In this document: positions 27,186 through 36,299 of the stretch, in pieces | Layout of the letters: each line of letters begins with the position of its first letter | How positions within the stretch are numbered: position 1 is the stretch's first letter | Assembly (NCBI GenBank): GCA_035318985.1 | Contig: DATHDP010000079.1 | Location: 1-48,874, forward strand | Length of the DNA stretch: 48,874 bases | Origin: VBAS01 sp035318985 | Lineage (GTDB): Bacteria > Bacteroidota > Bacteroidia > Chitinophagales > Chitinophagaceae | Direction: 5' to 3' | Made by a program: the position numbers and the translations under genes | Notes under the pieces: generated by a model | What the model was told of the DNA's origin: nothing | Seen by the model: only the letters and a program-made list of their open reading frames with translations | The model's database searches: none

Positions 27186-28637
27186 ATGGAATTAAGCCAA
27201 TACCGCCTTCACCACCTGCTGGGTAAATTAAAAACTCCCCGGATCAGCAGATCCAATATTTCTTTGAAACAATACCTGGTTTCTTTAATGCGTGAAATTA
27301 AAAAGATCGGATACAGTGAGACAATGGAAGAATATGAGTTGCGTAAACTCGGCATCTTTAATCAACTGAACTTTTTCCAATTACTTTCAGGAATAGTCAT
27401 TTTTTTTACATGCATCTTTTATAACGATAAATTTGGAGGCTGGATTGGCATAGTAAGTTGCGTGCCATTGCTGGTTAGTATGCTGGTGTTATACCTGAAC
27501 AGTCAGTATAAACATAAGTCTGCTCTGATTGCTTATTTTATTCTGCATCCTCTTGCTGCCAGTTTTATTTTCATGAATGGAATGCATCTTGGCATTGACC
27601 TTTATTTTATTTTATACGGCATTCTCGCTGTCTTCTTTTTGAAAGACCGGGCCTTCATGGTCTTTACGATAGCTTTTTCGATGGTCAATTTTTTTGTCCT
27701 GTCTGTCGTATTAAATCAATTTCTTTACCAGCTCGAGAATATTAATGAGGTACTGTACCTCATTAATGAAGGAGTTGCGATCGTCTTTATCTTTTATGGA
27801 TTATACCTTGTCAAAAATGAAAATACTATTTACCAGCTAAGCATTCTTGACAAAAACAATGCCCTGCAGCAAAAGAATGTACAGATACAAATACAATCTG
27901 AGAAAATACTAAAAGATGCCAGCCTTCTTGAAAAGCAAACAGAAGAATTAACTGAATTGAATGCATTAAAAAATAAATTGTTCGGTATTATTTCCCATGA
28001 CCTGAAAGCACCCATGTATGCTTTGCGAAATTTCTTTAGCGAAATACAGCAAAATAATATATCGGCCAGGGAATTAAAAAATATGATACCTGCAGTAGTG
28101 AATGATCTGACCTATACAACCAGTTTAATGGATAATTTGCTTCAATGGTCAAAAGCTCAAATGCAATCCAATGGAGTTTATCCACAACGGGTTGATATTC
28201 CTAAATCAATAGAAGAAACATTACAGTTGCTACGTCGGCAATCAGAAACAAAACGGATCACTATTGAAAGCGAAAGTAAGGAAGGAGTTTTCGGTTTTAT
28301 GGATAAAGATATGCTGAACCTTGTCTTACGCAACCTGATCTCAAATGCCATAAAGTTTACACCTGAAAAAGGAACCATAAAAATAGGGGTGCATGAAAAT
28401 TGTACTCTTGTTGAAGTATTTGTGCAGGATACCGGAACTGGCATCAGTCCTGAAGCTTTGAAAAAGATCAGCAGCAATGATTTTTATTCAACAAAAGGAA
28501 CGGCAAATGAATCAGGAACCGGGCTGGGATTAAAACTTTGTAAAGAATTCATGGTAAGAAATGGAGGACAGCTTTATATTGAAAGTAAACCCGGAAAAGG
28601 AAGTATTTTTTCGTTCTCATTACCCAAAGCAAGTTGA
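27186..28637 (+). CDS. Membrane sensor histidine kinase
   Basis: The 483-residue product has six hydrophobic segments at about residues 60-205. A coiled-coil linker (about 225-262, LLEKQTEELTELNALKNKLF) leads to a HisKA domain with the phospho-acceptor H271 in FGIISHDLKAPMYALRNFF. The HATPase domain has the N box near residue 385 (LVLRNLISNAIKFTPE), then QDTGTGISPEAL and GTGLGLKLCKEFMVRNGG. All core catalytic boxes are intact. No periplasmic sensor domain or linked response-regulator gene is seen, so this is an orphan kinase here and its signal is unknown. Confidence 0.9.
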   Translation: MELSQYRLHHLLGKLKTPRISRSNISLKQYLVSLMREIKKIGYSETMEEYELRKLGIFNQLNFFQLLSGIVIFFTCIFYNDKFGGWIGIVSCVPLLVSMLVLYLNSQYKHKSALIAYFILHPLAASFIFMNGMHLGIDLYFILYGILAVFFLKDRAFMVFTIAFSMVNFFVLSVVLNQFLYQLENINEVLYLINEGVAIVFIFYGLYLVKNENTIYQLSILDKNNALQQKNVQIQIQSEKILKDASLLEKQTEELTELNALKNKLFGIISHDLKAPMYALRNFFSEIQQNNISARELKNMIPAVVNDLTYTTSLMDNLLQWSKAQMQSNGVYPQRVDIPKSIEETLQLLRRQSETKRITIESESKEGVFGFMDKDMLNLVLRNLISNAIKFTPEKGTIKIGVHENCTLVEVFVQDTGTGISPEALKKISSNDFYSTKGTANESGTGLGLKLCKEFMVRNGGQLYIESKPGKGSIFSFSLPKAS

Positions 28638-28695
28638 TACCAAAAATTTTCTTCTACAATTCATATACCCTCCAAATTTTATTTACGCCAAAAAG

Positions 28696-28712
28696 GAATT
28701 TGAAAAGATCAA
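28696..28712 (+). repeat. 17-bp relic shared with KTSC gene end
   Basis: GAATTTGAAAAGATCAA is identical to 24697-24713 at the end of the KTSC gene, and its first 15 bases match the pseudogene at 27020-27034. It lies just upstream of exonuclease III. It is probably the last trace of a third KTSC copy (inference). Confidence 0.4.
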
Positions 28713-28733
28713 GTATCCTAATTTTAGGTTCAA

Positions 28734-29510
28734 ATGAAGATCGCTACCTATAATGTGAATGGTGTTAATGGACGCCTGCCTGTATTACTTCGCTGGTTAA
28801 ATGAATCGAAACCAGATATTGTGTGTTTACAGGAGTTGAAAGCGCCAAATGAAAAATTTCCTTTACAAGCAATAAATGATGCAGGCTATGAGGCTAAATG
28901 GCATGGACAAAAAAGCTGGAATGGTGTTGCGATCCTTTCAAGAGTTGGAGAAATTCAGGAACTGAGACGGGTGCTGCCCGGGGACCCTGAAGATAGTCAC
29001 AGCCGATACATTGAAGCAATTGTAAATAATATAGTGATCGGTTGTCTTTATCTCCCCAATGGAAATCCCTGGCCAGGTCCGAAATTCGAGTATAAGCAGA
29101 AATGGTTTAAAAGATTGACCATTCATGCAAAAAAATTATTAGCCCAAAAGATCCCTGTAACATTGATCGGTGATTTTAATGTAATGCCAACCGAACTGGA
29201 TGTATATAAACCCGAACGATGGGTGAATGATGCATTGTTCAGAATAGAAATTCGTGATGCGTATAAAAAATTAGTTGAGCAAGGCTGGACAGATGCAATT
29301 CGAAAACTTTATCCGAAAGAAAAGATCTATACGTTCTGGGATTACTTTAGAAATGCGTATCAGCGTGACGCCGGTCTTCGGATAGATCACTTTTTATTGA
29401 GTTCCCAGTTAAAACGCAAACTTGTAAATGCAGGCGTTGATAAACATGTAAGAGGATGGGAGAAAACCAGTGATCATGCACCGGTATGGATTGAGCTAAA
29501 GGATAAATAG
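28734..29510 (+). CDS. xth: Exodeoxyribonuclease III family nuclease
   Basis: The product has 258 residues. The exonuclease/endonuclease/phosphatase fold is complete: MKIATYNVNGVNGRL (N7), IVCLQELK with the metal-binding E, WNGVAILSR, IGDFNVMP with the catalytic Asp/Asn pair, and TSDHAPVWIEL with the Asp/His at the end. Exonuclease III removes nucleotides from 3' ends and cleaves DNA at abasic sites in base-excision repair. It is cytoplasmic and has no operon partner visible. Confidence 0.92.
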   Translation: MKIATYNVNGVNGRLPVLLRWLNESKPDIVCLQELKAPNEKFPLQAINDAGYEAKWHGQKSWNGVAILSRVGEIQELRRVLPGDPEDSHSRYIEAIVNNIVIGCLYLPNGNPWPGPKFEYKQKWFKRLTIHAKKLLAQKIPVTLIGDFNVMPTELDVYKPERWVNDALFRIEIRDAYKKLVEQGWTDAIRKLYPKEKIYTFWDYFRNAYQRDAGLRIDHFLLSSQLKRKLVNAGVDKHVRGWEKTSDHAPVWIELKDK

Positions 29511-29579
29511 AGGTACAATATTTTAGTTATTCCTTCTTCAGAAAACTCCGTTATTATTAACTTCAGGCAAACAAATAGT

Positions 29580-30485
29580 ATGCACCACCTTGCAATATGT
29601 TTTTTATTGCTATTAGTATCCTGCACAGCTCCAAAAAATATTATTAGTTATACGTCACGGACCATACCCATATATGCGGTAGATCCACCGCCGCAAAAAA
29701 TTATTTTACTTAATAATTATGATGTAGCATCTAAGAAATACCGTGATAACAAAGAACAATTATTTCTGCAGCTTATTGACACGATGATGTACTGGGCAGG
29801 TAAAAGGATAAACGATAATACAGGGATCGAAACAGAAGCGATCAGGGGTTATACCCCTGCAAATGGAGACAGTACAATTTATAGATTTATAGCCGACCAT
29901 AAAGCCACACATGCTATTACTGTTTCTAATTTTGATGTTTCATTTGAACAGACAAGGGTAGATGTAACAAAAGATAACAGTGGAAGCAAAAGCAGGGAAG
30001 CTTATTATGATATAGTAGCAGATATAGGTTATTCGTTTTATTCGCATAATTCACTGATCAAACAAAGAGACCTTCATCAATCCCGGTTTCATTCTTCACG
30101 GTCAGTGGCAAGTGGATTACTGGCCGCAGGTCCCAATATCGTAGTAAAGAAAGATGACGCATACCACTTTGTAATGGAGATCTGGCAGAAGTATTTGAAT
30201 TATTTTTTTCCCGGTGAAAAGATGCGGAGTCACCCGGTGTTTATTAATAAAGGATTTGAGGCAGTAGGCCAGGCTATTTCCCGTCGGGATTACGAAACAG
30301 CACTTACAGAAAGCTTGCGGTTTATTGATGATCCCGATAAAACAAAAGCAGCTAAAGCCTGTTATAATTGTGCTGTGTTTTTTGATCGTAAAAGTCAACC
30401 GGAGGAAGCAAAAAAATATCTGCGTCGATCGCTTTCTTTTGCTACACTGAATGAAGCAAAACAAATGTGGAATGATTTTGAATAA
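29580..30485 (+). CDS. DUF6340 family lipoprotein
   Basis: The 301-residue product has a lipoprotein signal (MHHLAICFLLLLVSC, lipobox LVSC at residues 12-15). The next 200 residues are alpha/beta with ADHKATHAITVSNFDVSFEQ. The C-terminal region (about 220-300) is helical and TPR-like (AISRRDYETALTESL, ACYNCAVFFDRKSQPEEAKK). It resembles DUF6340 proteins of Bacteroidota, which have no known role. It is likely membrane anchored facing the periplasm. It precedes two genes for polysaccharide-active enzymes by 49 nt or more, but a link is not shown. Confidence 0.75.
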   Translation: MHHLAICFLLLLVSCTAPKNIISYTSRTIPIYAVDPPPQKIILLNNYDVASKKYRDNKEQLFLQLIDTMMYWAGKRINDNTGIETEAIRGYTPANGDSTIYRFIADHKATHAITVSNFDVSFEQTRVDVTKDNSGSKSREAYYDIVADIGYSFYSHNSLIKQRDLHQSRFHSSRSVASGLLAAGPNIVVKKDDAYHFVMEIWQKYLNYFFPGEKMRSHPVFINKGFEAVGQAISRRDYETALTESLRFIDDPDKTKAAKACYNCAVFFDRKSQPEEAKKYLRRSLSFATLNEAKQMWNDFE

Positions 30486-30534
30486 GCAGGGCTCGTTCTG
30501 GATTAATAGAAAAAATCTTTCTTAAATTCATCTA

Positions 30535-32694
30535 ATGAAAAGGATCGCCCTGTTTTATTTTTTATTCCTGGCTTTTATTCAAACGGTAACCTCTCAAACA
30601 GTCGCTATAAATTTTGATAATACTTCTTCAAAACAATTCTACGCAGCTTCACGATTAGAAAATGCATTAAAAGAAAAAGGATATAAATTATCTGCAATGC
30701 CTGCAGCATTTCAAATTGATCTTTCATTGCAGGCCAACCTTGGTGCTGAATCTTTTTCAATAAAAAAAGATAAACAAATCATTCATATTACGGGTGGTGA
30801 TGAAAGAGGGTTGATCTATGGTTGTCTTTCGTTGGCAGAAGATATTGGTAACGGAATTTCTCTAAACAACTGTAAAACAAAAAATGAAAAACCGTTTCTT
30901 GCTTTTCGTGCTCTCAAATATGACCTTCCCTGGGACACTTATCGTCATAGTTATGCACTGGAATTACATGATCAAACCTGCCGCGATACCAGTTATTGGA
31001 AATCTTTTCTCGATATGATGGTGGCAGATCGTTTCAATACACTTACACTCTGGAATCTTCATCCTTATACTTTTTTGATCAGGCCAAAGAATTTTTCTGA
31101 AGCAAGTCCGTGGAATGAAGCAGAGATGAAAGAGTGGCAGCGACTTTTTCATTCGATCATTAACATGGCAACAGAAAGAGCAATTGAAACATATATTATT
31201 CCTTTCAACATTTTTGTTACTCCTGAGTTTGCGAAGGCACATAATGTAGCGATGGATAATTTAACGCATGAATATTTTGTAAATGGGGACACATCAGAAA
31301 TTATAAAACGATACAGCCGGGAATGCGTGACACAAATGTTGGAAGAATATCCTGGTCTAACAGGTATGGGTCTTACATTGGGAGAAGGCATGGGTGGTAT
31401 GACGCCGCAGCAACGGGAAGCGTGGATGAGCGAAACCATCATTGAAGGGATGCGATTGGCAAAACGAAAATCAAAACTCATTCATCGTATTCCTTTTTCA
31501 AGCACCACCGGTTCATTAGGTATTACAAGTATTGAAACCGAACAACTGACAAGGCAAGGGATAGAACGAGAAGCTGCAATGGGTTTTATCGAAGGGCCAA
31601 TATGGGCCGATCTGAAATTCAACTGGTCACATGCACATTCTACAACAAAACTTATTAAAGTGCATGGCGGAAAATTATACGATACTTATTTCAAACCTGA
31701 ACCAACTGCATATAAAATTGTATGGACTGCCCGCAATGAAGATTTCTTTTGTCTTCGCTGGGGTGTTCCATCTTTTGTTCGCAGTCATGTTTTGCAAAAC
31801 AAAAGATCATATTCTGGTGGTTATATAATCGGTTCTGAAACATATATACCCGCTAAAGATTATTTCACCATAGACACAGTTGGTCTTTCATGGAAATATG
31901 CATTCGAAAGACAATGGATGTTTTATAAACTCTGGGGAAGATTAATGTATGATCCAGACATTACTGACGATACCTTTAAAAAAGAATTTACGAGGCGATA
32001 TGGAAAAGCCGGTGAACAATTATTGACAGCTTCTTCATTCGCCGGCAATACACCATTGCAATTAGCTTCTTATTTCGATTGCGGCTGGGATTTTACATTA
32101 TACAGTGAAGGCATGATGGCGTTGGATAATACAACTAAAAGAGTTGAGTATATTTCTGTTGATCGTCTTATCAGACAACCGCCACTAGACACAAGTTATG
32201 TTTCGATTGCTGATTATGTAAAACGAACTGAGTCTAAAACGAACTTTGATAAAAGCTCGATCACACCACCGATGCTTGCAGAGATGCTGGAGAAAGACTG
32301 TAATAATGCATTAAAAATTGTCAGCAAAATAAATGTATTAGATGATAAGGCCTTGCTTTATGAAGTAGCTGATATAAAAGCATGGTCTTATCTTGGTCTG
32401 CACCTGGCGGAAAAAATAAAAGGAGGAATTGCTTTGCAAACGTATCGGACCCGTGGTGGTGAAAGCAATAAGCAGGATGCAATAAAACATTTACAAATGG
32501 CATTGACCCATTGGGATAAAATTGTCAGCATTACAAGGCCATTATATAAAAACATGCCGCTGGTGCATTTAAGTCAGCAGGGTGGTAAAGAAAGTAATGA
32601 AAATTTTTATCTCACTTTTCATTGGGAAACGATCCGGCCGGATGTAGCAAAGGATGTTGAAATAGCGCAAAAGGCTCAGCCAAACAAGCAATAG
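30535..32694 (+). CDS. Putative glycoside hydrolase with GH20/GH67-type N-terminal domain
   Basis: The 719-residue product has a signal peptide (MKRIALFYFLFLAFIQTVTS). At about 25-115 is a zincin-like domain of the kind that precedes the catalytic barrel of GH20 and GH67 enzymes (KQIIHITGGDERGLIYGCLS). A TIM-barrel-like region follows (about 125-500) with FLAFRALKYDLPWDTYRH, MMVADRFNTLTLWNLHPY, ETYIIPFNIFVTPEF and MGLTLGEGMGGM. The C-terminal third is helical. Acidic candidates include E in LGEGMGG and in FIEGPIWADLKFNW. The family and substrate are not certain. A GH18 chitinase gene starts 14 nt after its stop, so joint work on an aminosugar or uronic polymer is plausible (inference). Confidence 0.65.
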   Translation: MKRIALFYFLFLAFIQTVTSQTVAINFDNTSSKQFYAASRLENALKEKGYKLSAMPAAFQIDLSLQANLGAESFSIKKDKQIIHITGGDERGLIYGCLSLAEDIGNGISLNNCKTKNEKPFLAFRALKYDLPWDTYRHSYALELHDQTCRDTSYWKSFLDMMVADRFNTLTLWNLHPYTFLIRPKNFSEASPWNEAEMKEWQRLFHSIINMATERAIETYIIPFNIFVTPEFAKAHNVAMDNLTHEYFVNGDTSEIIKRYSRECVTQMLEEYPGLTGMGLTLGEGMGGMTPQQREAWMSETIIEGMRLAKRKSKLIHRIPFSSTTGSLGITSIETEQLTRQGIEREAAMGFIEGPIWADLKFNWSHAHSTTKLIKVHGGKLYDTYFKPEPTAYKIVWTARNEDFFCLRWGVPSFVRSHVLQNKRSYSGGYIIGSETYIPAKDYFTIDTVGLSWKYAFERQWMFYKLWGRLMYDPDITDDTFKKEFTRRYGKAGEQLLTASSFAGNTPLQLASYFDCGWDFTLYSEGMMALDNTTKRVEYISVDRLIRQPPLDTSYVSIADYVKRTESKTNFDKSSITPPMLAEMLEKDCNNALKIVSKINVLDDKALLYEVADIKAWSYLGLHLAEKIKGGIALQTYRTRGGESNKQDAIKHLQMALTHWDKIVSITRPLYKNMPLVHLSQQGGKESNENFYLTFHWETIRPDVAKDVEIAQKAQPNKQ

Positions 32695-32708
32695 ATGATT
32701 CTATAAAT

Positions 32709-33854
32709 ATGAAGAAGACGGTTTTTAATATAGGTTTTTTGTTTTGTGCGATGGTAATGATTTCGCCATCGTATTTTATAAAACCTAAAACAAAGCCAGT
32801 TATCATTGGCTATGTCGGTGGCTTCCGCGGATTGATCGCAACAGATTCTATTGATATTTGGCGGCTTTCCCATATTAACTATGCTTTTGTTGATATTAAG
32901 GATAATCGTGCATGGCTGCACAATGAAGCGACAGATACAGTGAACCTGCGAAAGCTAAGTGAGTTAAAAAAGATAAACCCTGATCTGAAAATATTGATCT
33001 CGATCGGTGGGTGGACCTGGAGTAAAAATTTTTCTGATGCTACACTTACTGACACTTCCACCAAAAACTTTGCTTTAAGTGCAGTGGATATTGTTTCAAA
33101 ATATAATTTAGATGGCATTGATATAGATTGGGAGTATCCAGGTATGATCGGGGACAGCAACGTGTACCGGCCCGAAGACAAACAACATTATACGACTCTT
33201 TTTAAGGAACTGAGGGAAGGTCTTAATGATCTTAGTCTCACAACAAGGATGAAATATTATGTAACAACTGCGGTTGGCGGATCACAGAGTTATATTGATC
33301 ATACAGAAATGGATAAGGCGCAGCAGTATACTGATTACATAAATATTATGAGCTATGATTATGCTGGAGGATGGGATCCTGTCTCTGGTCACCATACTAA
33401 TTTGTATGTTTCTTCAGGTGATAGCAATCAATATTCTGCACACCGATCAATACAGGCACTTATGGCAGCGGGTGTGCCGGCTACAAAAATTGTTATTGGT
33501 ATGGCTTTCTATGGCAAAGGCTGGCAAATGGAATCAACTGATAACAATGGCTTATACAGGAAAGCACTCAGGTCTGCACGTGGTGGTGGATTTACTTATT
33601 TAAAAGATAGCCTTATTAATAAGAATGGCTATAAGGACTATTGGGATGCCAAAGCAAAAGCTCCTTATCTTTTTAATGCAGAGAAAAAAATATTTATCTC
33701 ATACGATGATGAGCGATCTGTGAAAGAGAAATGTAAATATGTAAAGCAACATCATCTTGCAGGTGCTATGTTTTGGGAATATAACAATGATAAAAAAGAA
33801 TATCTTCTTAAAGTCGTTGCGGATAAGTTTAAGTATGTAAAGAAGAATAAATAA
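32709..33854 (+). CDS. GH18 chitinase
   Basis: The 381-residue product has an N-terminal signal or anchor segment (IGFLFCAMVMISPSYFI). The GH18 active-site motif is intact: D135-G-I-D-I-D-W-E142, with E142 as the acid/base. The conserved SIGGWTW precedes it (about 98-104), MSYDYAGGWDP contains the Tyr/Asp of strand 6, and the final barrel strand motif is GAMFWEYNNDKK. Such enzymes cleave beta-1,4 links of chitin. No chitin-binding or T9SS sorting domain is present, so it may act in the periplasm or be membrane tethered. It follows the preceding glycosidase gene by 14 nt and was probably co-transcribed with it. Confidence 0.9.
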   Translation: MKKTVFNIGFLFCAMVMISPSYFIKPKTKPVIIGYVGGFRGLIATDSIDIWRLSHINYAFVDIKDNRAWLHNEATDTVNLRKLSELKKINPDLKILISIGGWTWSKNFSDATLTDTSTKNFALSAVDIVSKYNLDGIDIDWEYPGMIGDSNVYRPEDKQHYTTLFKELREGLNDLSLTTRMKYYVTTAVGGSQSYIDHTEMDKAQQYTDYINIMSYDYAGGWDPVSGHHTNLYVSSGDSNQYSAHRSIQALMAAGVPATKIVIGMAFYGKGWQMESTDNNGLYRKALRSARGGGFTYLKDSLINKNGYKDYWDAKAKAPYLFNAEKKIFISYDDERSVKEKCKYVKQHHLAGAMFWEYNNDKKEYLLKVVADKFKYVKKNK

Positions 33855-33861
33855 ATAGTTC

Positions 33862-33968
33862 AACCTCACCCCATCAATAAACTTTGGAATTGCATACTCT
33901 ACACCCCCTCTCCACATGGAGAGGGGAGGCGAAGAGTTTGATTTAAGGAGTGATGATGGGGTGAGGTT
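33862..33968. repeat. MITE-like element with 15-bp terminal inverted repeats
   Basis: AACCTCACCCCATCA at 33862-33876 has a perfect 15-bp inverted partner, TGATGGGGTGAGGTT, at 33954-33968. A central palindrome at 33905-33926 has 10-bp arms, CCCCTCTCCA and TGGAGAGGGG, around CA. The 107-bp unit holds no reading frame. It lies between the chitinase gene and the terminator of the M56 gene. Confidence 0.6.
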
Positions 33969-33991
33969 TAAAAGTTTCTTAATACATAAAT

Positions 33992-34026
33992 AAAAAAACC
34001 GGAAAGAATCTCTTCCTCCCGGTTAC
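33992..34026 (-). terminator. Terminator of the BlaI/M56 operon
   Basis: On the reverse strand AACCGG and CCGGTT pair, with an inner GAA/TTC stem, and a run of seven T follows (33998-33992). It lies about 30 nt past the end of the M56 gene. Confidence 0.8.
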
Positions 34027-34055
34027 GAAACGTAGAAAATATAGCTGGCTTTGAT

Positions 34056-36299
34056 TTAATCAATACTCTTCAATGTCACATATTTCTGCAACTTATCATA
34101 GTTAAATCCTTTTGACTTCATCTCCTTAATATATTCAGGAGTGACACCCGTTGCTTTTACAGAAACGATCTCATCAAGATCTATGTTTTTGAAACCAACA
34201 GTTTCAAAACTTTTAATGTATTCAGGAGTAATGCCCAATGATTTCAATGCAGTTACATTATCAAGATCAGTGATCTTATAACCTGCGGCTTCAAAACTTT
34301 TCACAAATTCCGGAGTGATGCCCAACGCTCTGAATGCAACCAGTTCTTCTGGTTTGATCTTATATCCAAGATCAGTAAATGATTTCATGAATTCAGGAGT
34401 AACGTTCTGCGACTTCATTCCAATAAACTCTTCGGGAGTGATATCTTTAAAACCTGCGTTATACCAACTCTTTATATATTCAGGAGTAACACCAACTGCT
34501 TTAAAAGATACTAATTCATTATGCGGAATATTGTTCATCCCAACTGCTTTAAAAGAATTGATATACTCAGGAGTTATATTCATTGCTTTATAACTTACAA
34601 TATCATCCGCGTCATCATCTTTACCGCCTTTATCTCCCTTGTCACCTTTATCTCCTTTCATTTCACGAACTGATTCGATATATTTTTTATCAATGCCCTG
34701 TGCTTTGAAAGTAACCAGCTGATCAGTTGTTACATTTTTATAACCCGCATCGCGGATCTCTTTTATATAAGCCGCATCAACATTCAACGCTTTTAGGGGG
34801 ATCAGTTTTTCCATATCAATATCTTTAAAACCGGCATTCTTGATTGATTTGATATAAGCTGCATCGATCTTCATGGCAGCCATCGCAATAAGATTATCTT
34901 TTTCAATATTGGTAAATCCTTCGTTCTTGAACATTGTCAGGTATTCTTTCTTGATATTAATAAAAAAGAAAACCATTTGTTCGTCTTTATCAAGCATTTC
35001 TTTCAGATCTTTGTTCATGTAATCAACAAACGCTTTATCAGCAACGAACTTATAAGTACCCATACCAGTATTGCCTTCAAACTTACCGGTCATTTCCATC
35101 TTGCCCGCTTCACGGGTGATGTTGAATGTTCCAGCTGTTCCTTTAGGTAGAGTTCCAAGCTCAGATAATTTAAAAGTGGTCGCATTAAAAGAATGACCAG
35201 ATTTGAGATCAAATTCATCATCATCCATCTTTTCATCACTGAAGCGGATATTCACTTTATCATCTTTGATAATAGCGAACCAATACCCTTCGGTTTCCAT
35301 ACCGTGATTCTTTATAGACTTTTCGGTCTTTCCGGCTTTCTGACTATCCTGGCCATAGGCAACAGGCTCATTCAGCAGGCATGCTAAAAAAGCAAATACA
35401 GGCAACAGGAAAAAATATTTCCAGGCTGTGTGCAGGTTTGATCTTTTTTTGTTCATCATGGCTATACGTTTTTTAAGAATTGACTGGTTATAGTTTGTAG
35501 TTAAACTCAAAGGAAAATGCGGCGCTGATACTTTCATAAGGCTAAGCTGGTAACTCTGTTTATCCACTTTCTTTTGCAGCATCAGTTGATCGTCGGTTAA
35601 AAATTCAAGATTGCTTTCTATCTCGCGGCGGTAGATCCATGCAAATGGATTGAACCATTGAAAGATCAGCAGCAGCTCGGCGATAACAATATCAAGCGTA
35701 TGATTTTCACGGATATGAATTTTTTCATGCAGCAATATCTGGTTATACGTTTCCCATTCATATTTTTCAGGGTTGATAAAAATATTGTTGCCAAAAGAAC
35801 AAGGAGCTTTATCACCACTCACTTCTACGATCCTGTATTTGCCATCGATTATCACCGGGTTACGATAGGCACGAAACAATAATAATACAAGCTGGAAAAG
35901 AAAGCTCACGCCAAACACGATCACGCCAAACCAATAGATCCAGAACATCCAAATCATCAGTTGTGCAAAAGAAAATCCTGAATTCTCGGCTTTGACAGTA
36001 CCGGTTTGCGTTCCATTGCTGGCATCAGTATTCTTTGCATCCTGTTTTACATTCGGAGGACTCTGTTGCACCTGCTCCGTTACGATCAATGATGGTTGTT
36101 GTATAACTGCTGTAGTTGGCTTGCGCAAAGAAAATTGTTGCGGCACCTGCACCAAAGGCAATGCAAAAGAAATGGCCAGGCAGGCGATCAGGAAAAAGCG
36201 ATTCACTTTATAAAAAGTTTCGCGACGCAGTAATAGTTTATAAAAAGCCAGGCAGGCGAGCAGGATCACGGCGACATTGATGATATATGGCAGGTTCAT
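34056..36299 (-). CDS. M56 (BlaR1-like) membrane metallopeptidase with tandem C-terminal repeats
   Basis: The 747-residue product has an M56 domain: membrane helices near 5-22, 33-50 and 112-142, then the zinc motif H191-E-K-I-H195 with the downstream LIFQWFNPFAW segment and a fourth helix at about 292-312. BlaR1-type proteases cleave a BlaI-like repressor on signal, and the repressor gene overlaps this start by 4 nt. The periplasmic part is unlike BlaR1. There is no penicillin-binding sensor; instead about ten repeats of 28-29 residues run from about 450 to the end (consensus G-x-T-P-E-Y-I-K-S-F with a following AGFKxI). A collagen-like KGDKGDKGDKGG insertion lies in the middle (about 549-560). 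The ligand is unknown. Confidence 0.88.
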   Translation of the reverse strand: MNLPYIINVAVILLACLAFYKLLLRRETFYKVNRFFLIACLAISFALPLVQVPQQFSLRKPTTAVIQQPSLIVTEQVQQSPPNVKQDAKNTDASNGTQTGTVKAENSGFSFAQLMIWMFWIYWFGVIVFGVSFLFQLVLLLFRAYRNPVIIDGKYRIVEVSGDKAPCSFGNNIFINPEKYEWETYNQILLHEKIHIRENHTLDIVIAELLLIFQWFNPFAWIYRREIESNLEFLTDDQLMLQKKVDKQSYQLSLMKVSAPHFPLSLTTNYNQSILKKRIAMMNKKRSNLHTAWKYFFLLPVFAFLACLLNEPVAYGQDSQKAGKTEKSIKNHGMETEGYWFAIIKDDKVNIRFSDEKMDDDEFDLKSGHSFNATTFKLSELGTLPKGTAGTFNITREAGKMEMTGKFEGNTGMGTYKFVADKAFVDYMNKDLKEMLDKDEQMVFFFINIKKEYLTMFKNEGFTNIEKDNLIAMAAMKIDAAYIKSIKNAGFKDIDMEKLIPLKALNVDAAYIKEIRDAGYKNVTTDQLVTFKAQGIDKKYIESVREMKGDKGDKGDKGGKDDDADDIVSYKAMNITPEYINSFKAVGMNNIPHNELVSFKAVGVTPEYIKSWYNAGFKDITPEEFIGMKSQNVTPEFMKSFTDLGYKIKPEELVAFRALGITPEFVKSFEAAGYKITDLDNVTALKSLGITPEYIKSFETVGFKNIDLDEIVSVKATGVTPEYIKEMKSKGFNYDKLQKYVTLKSID

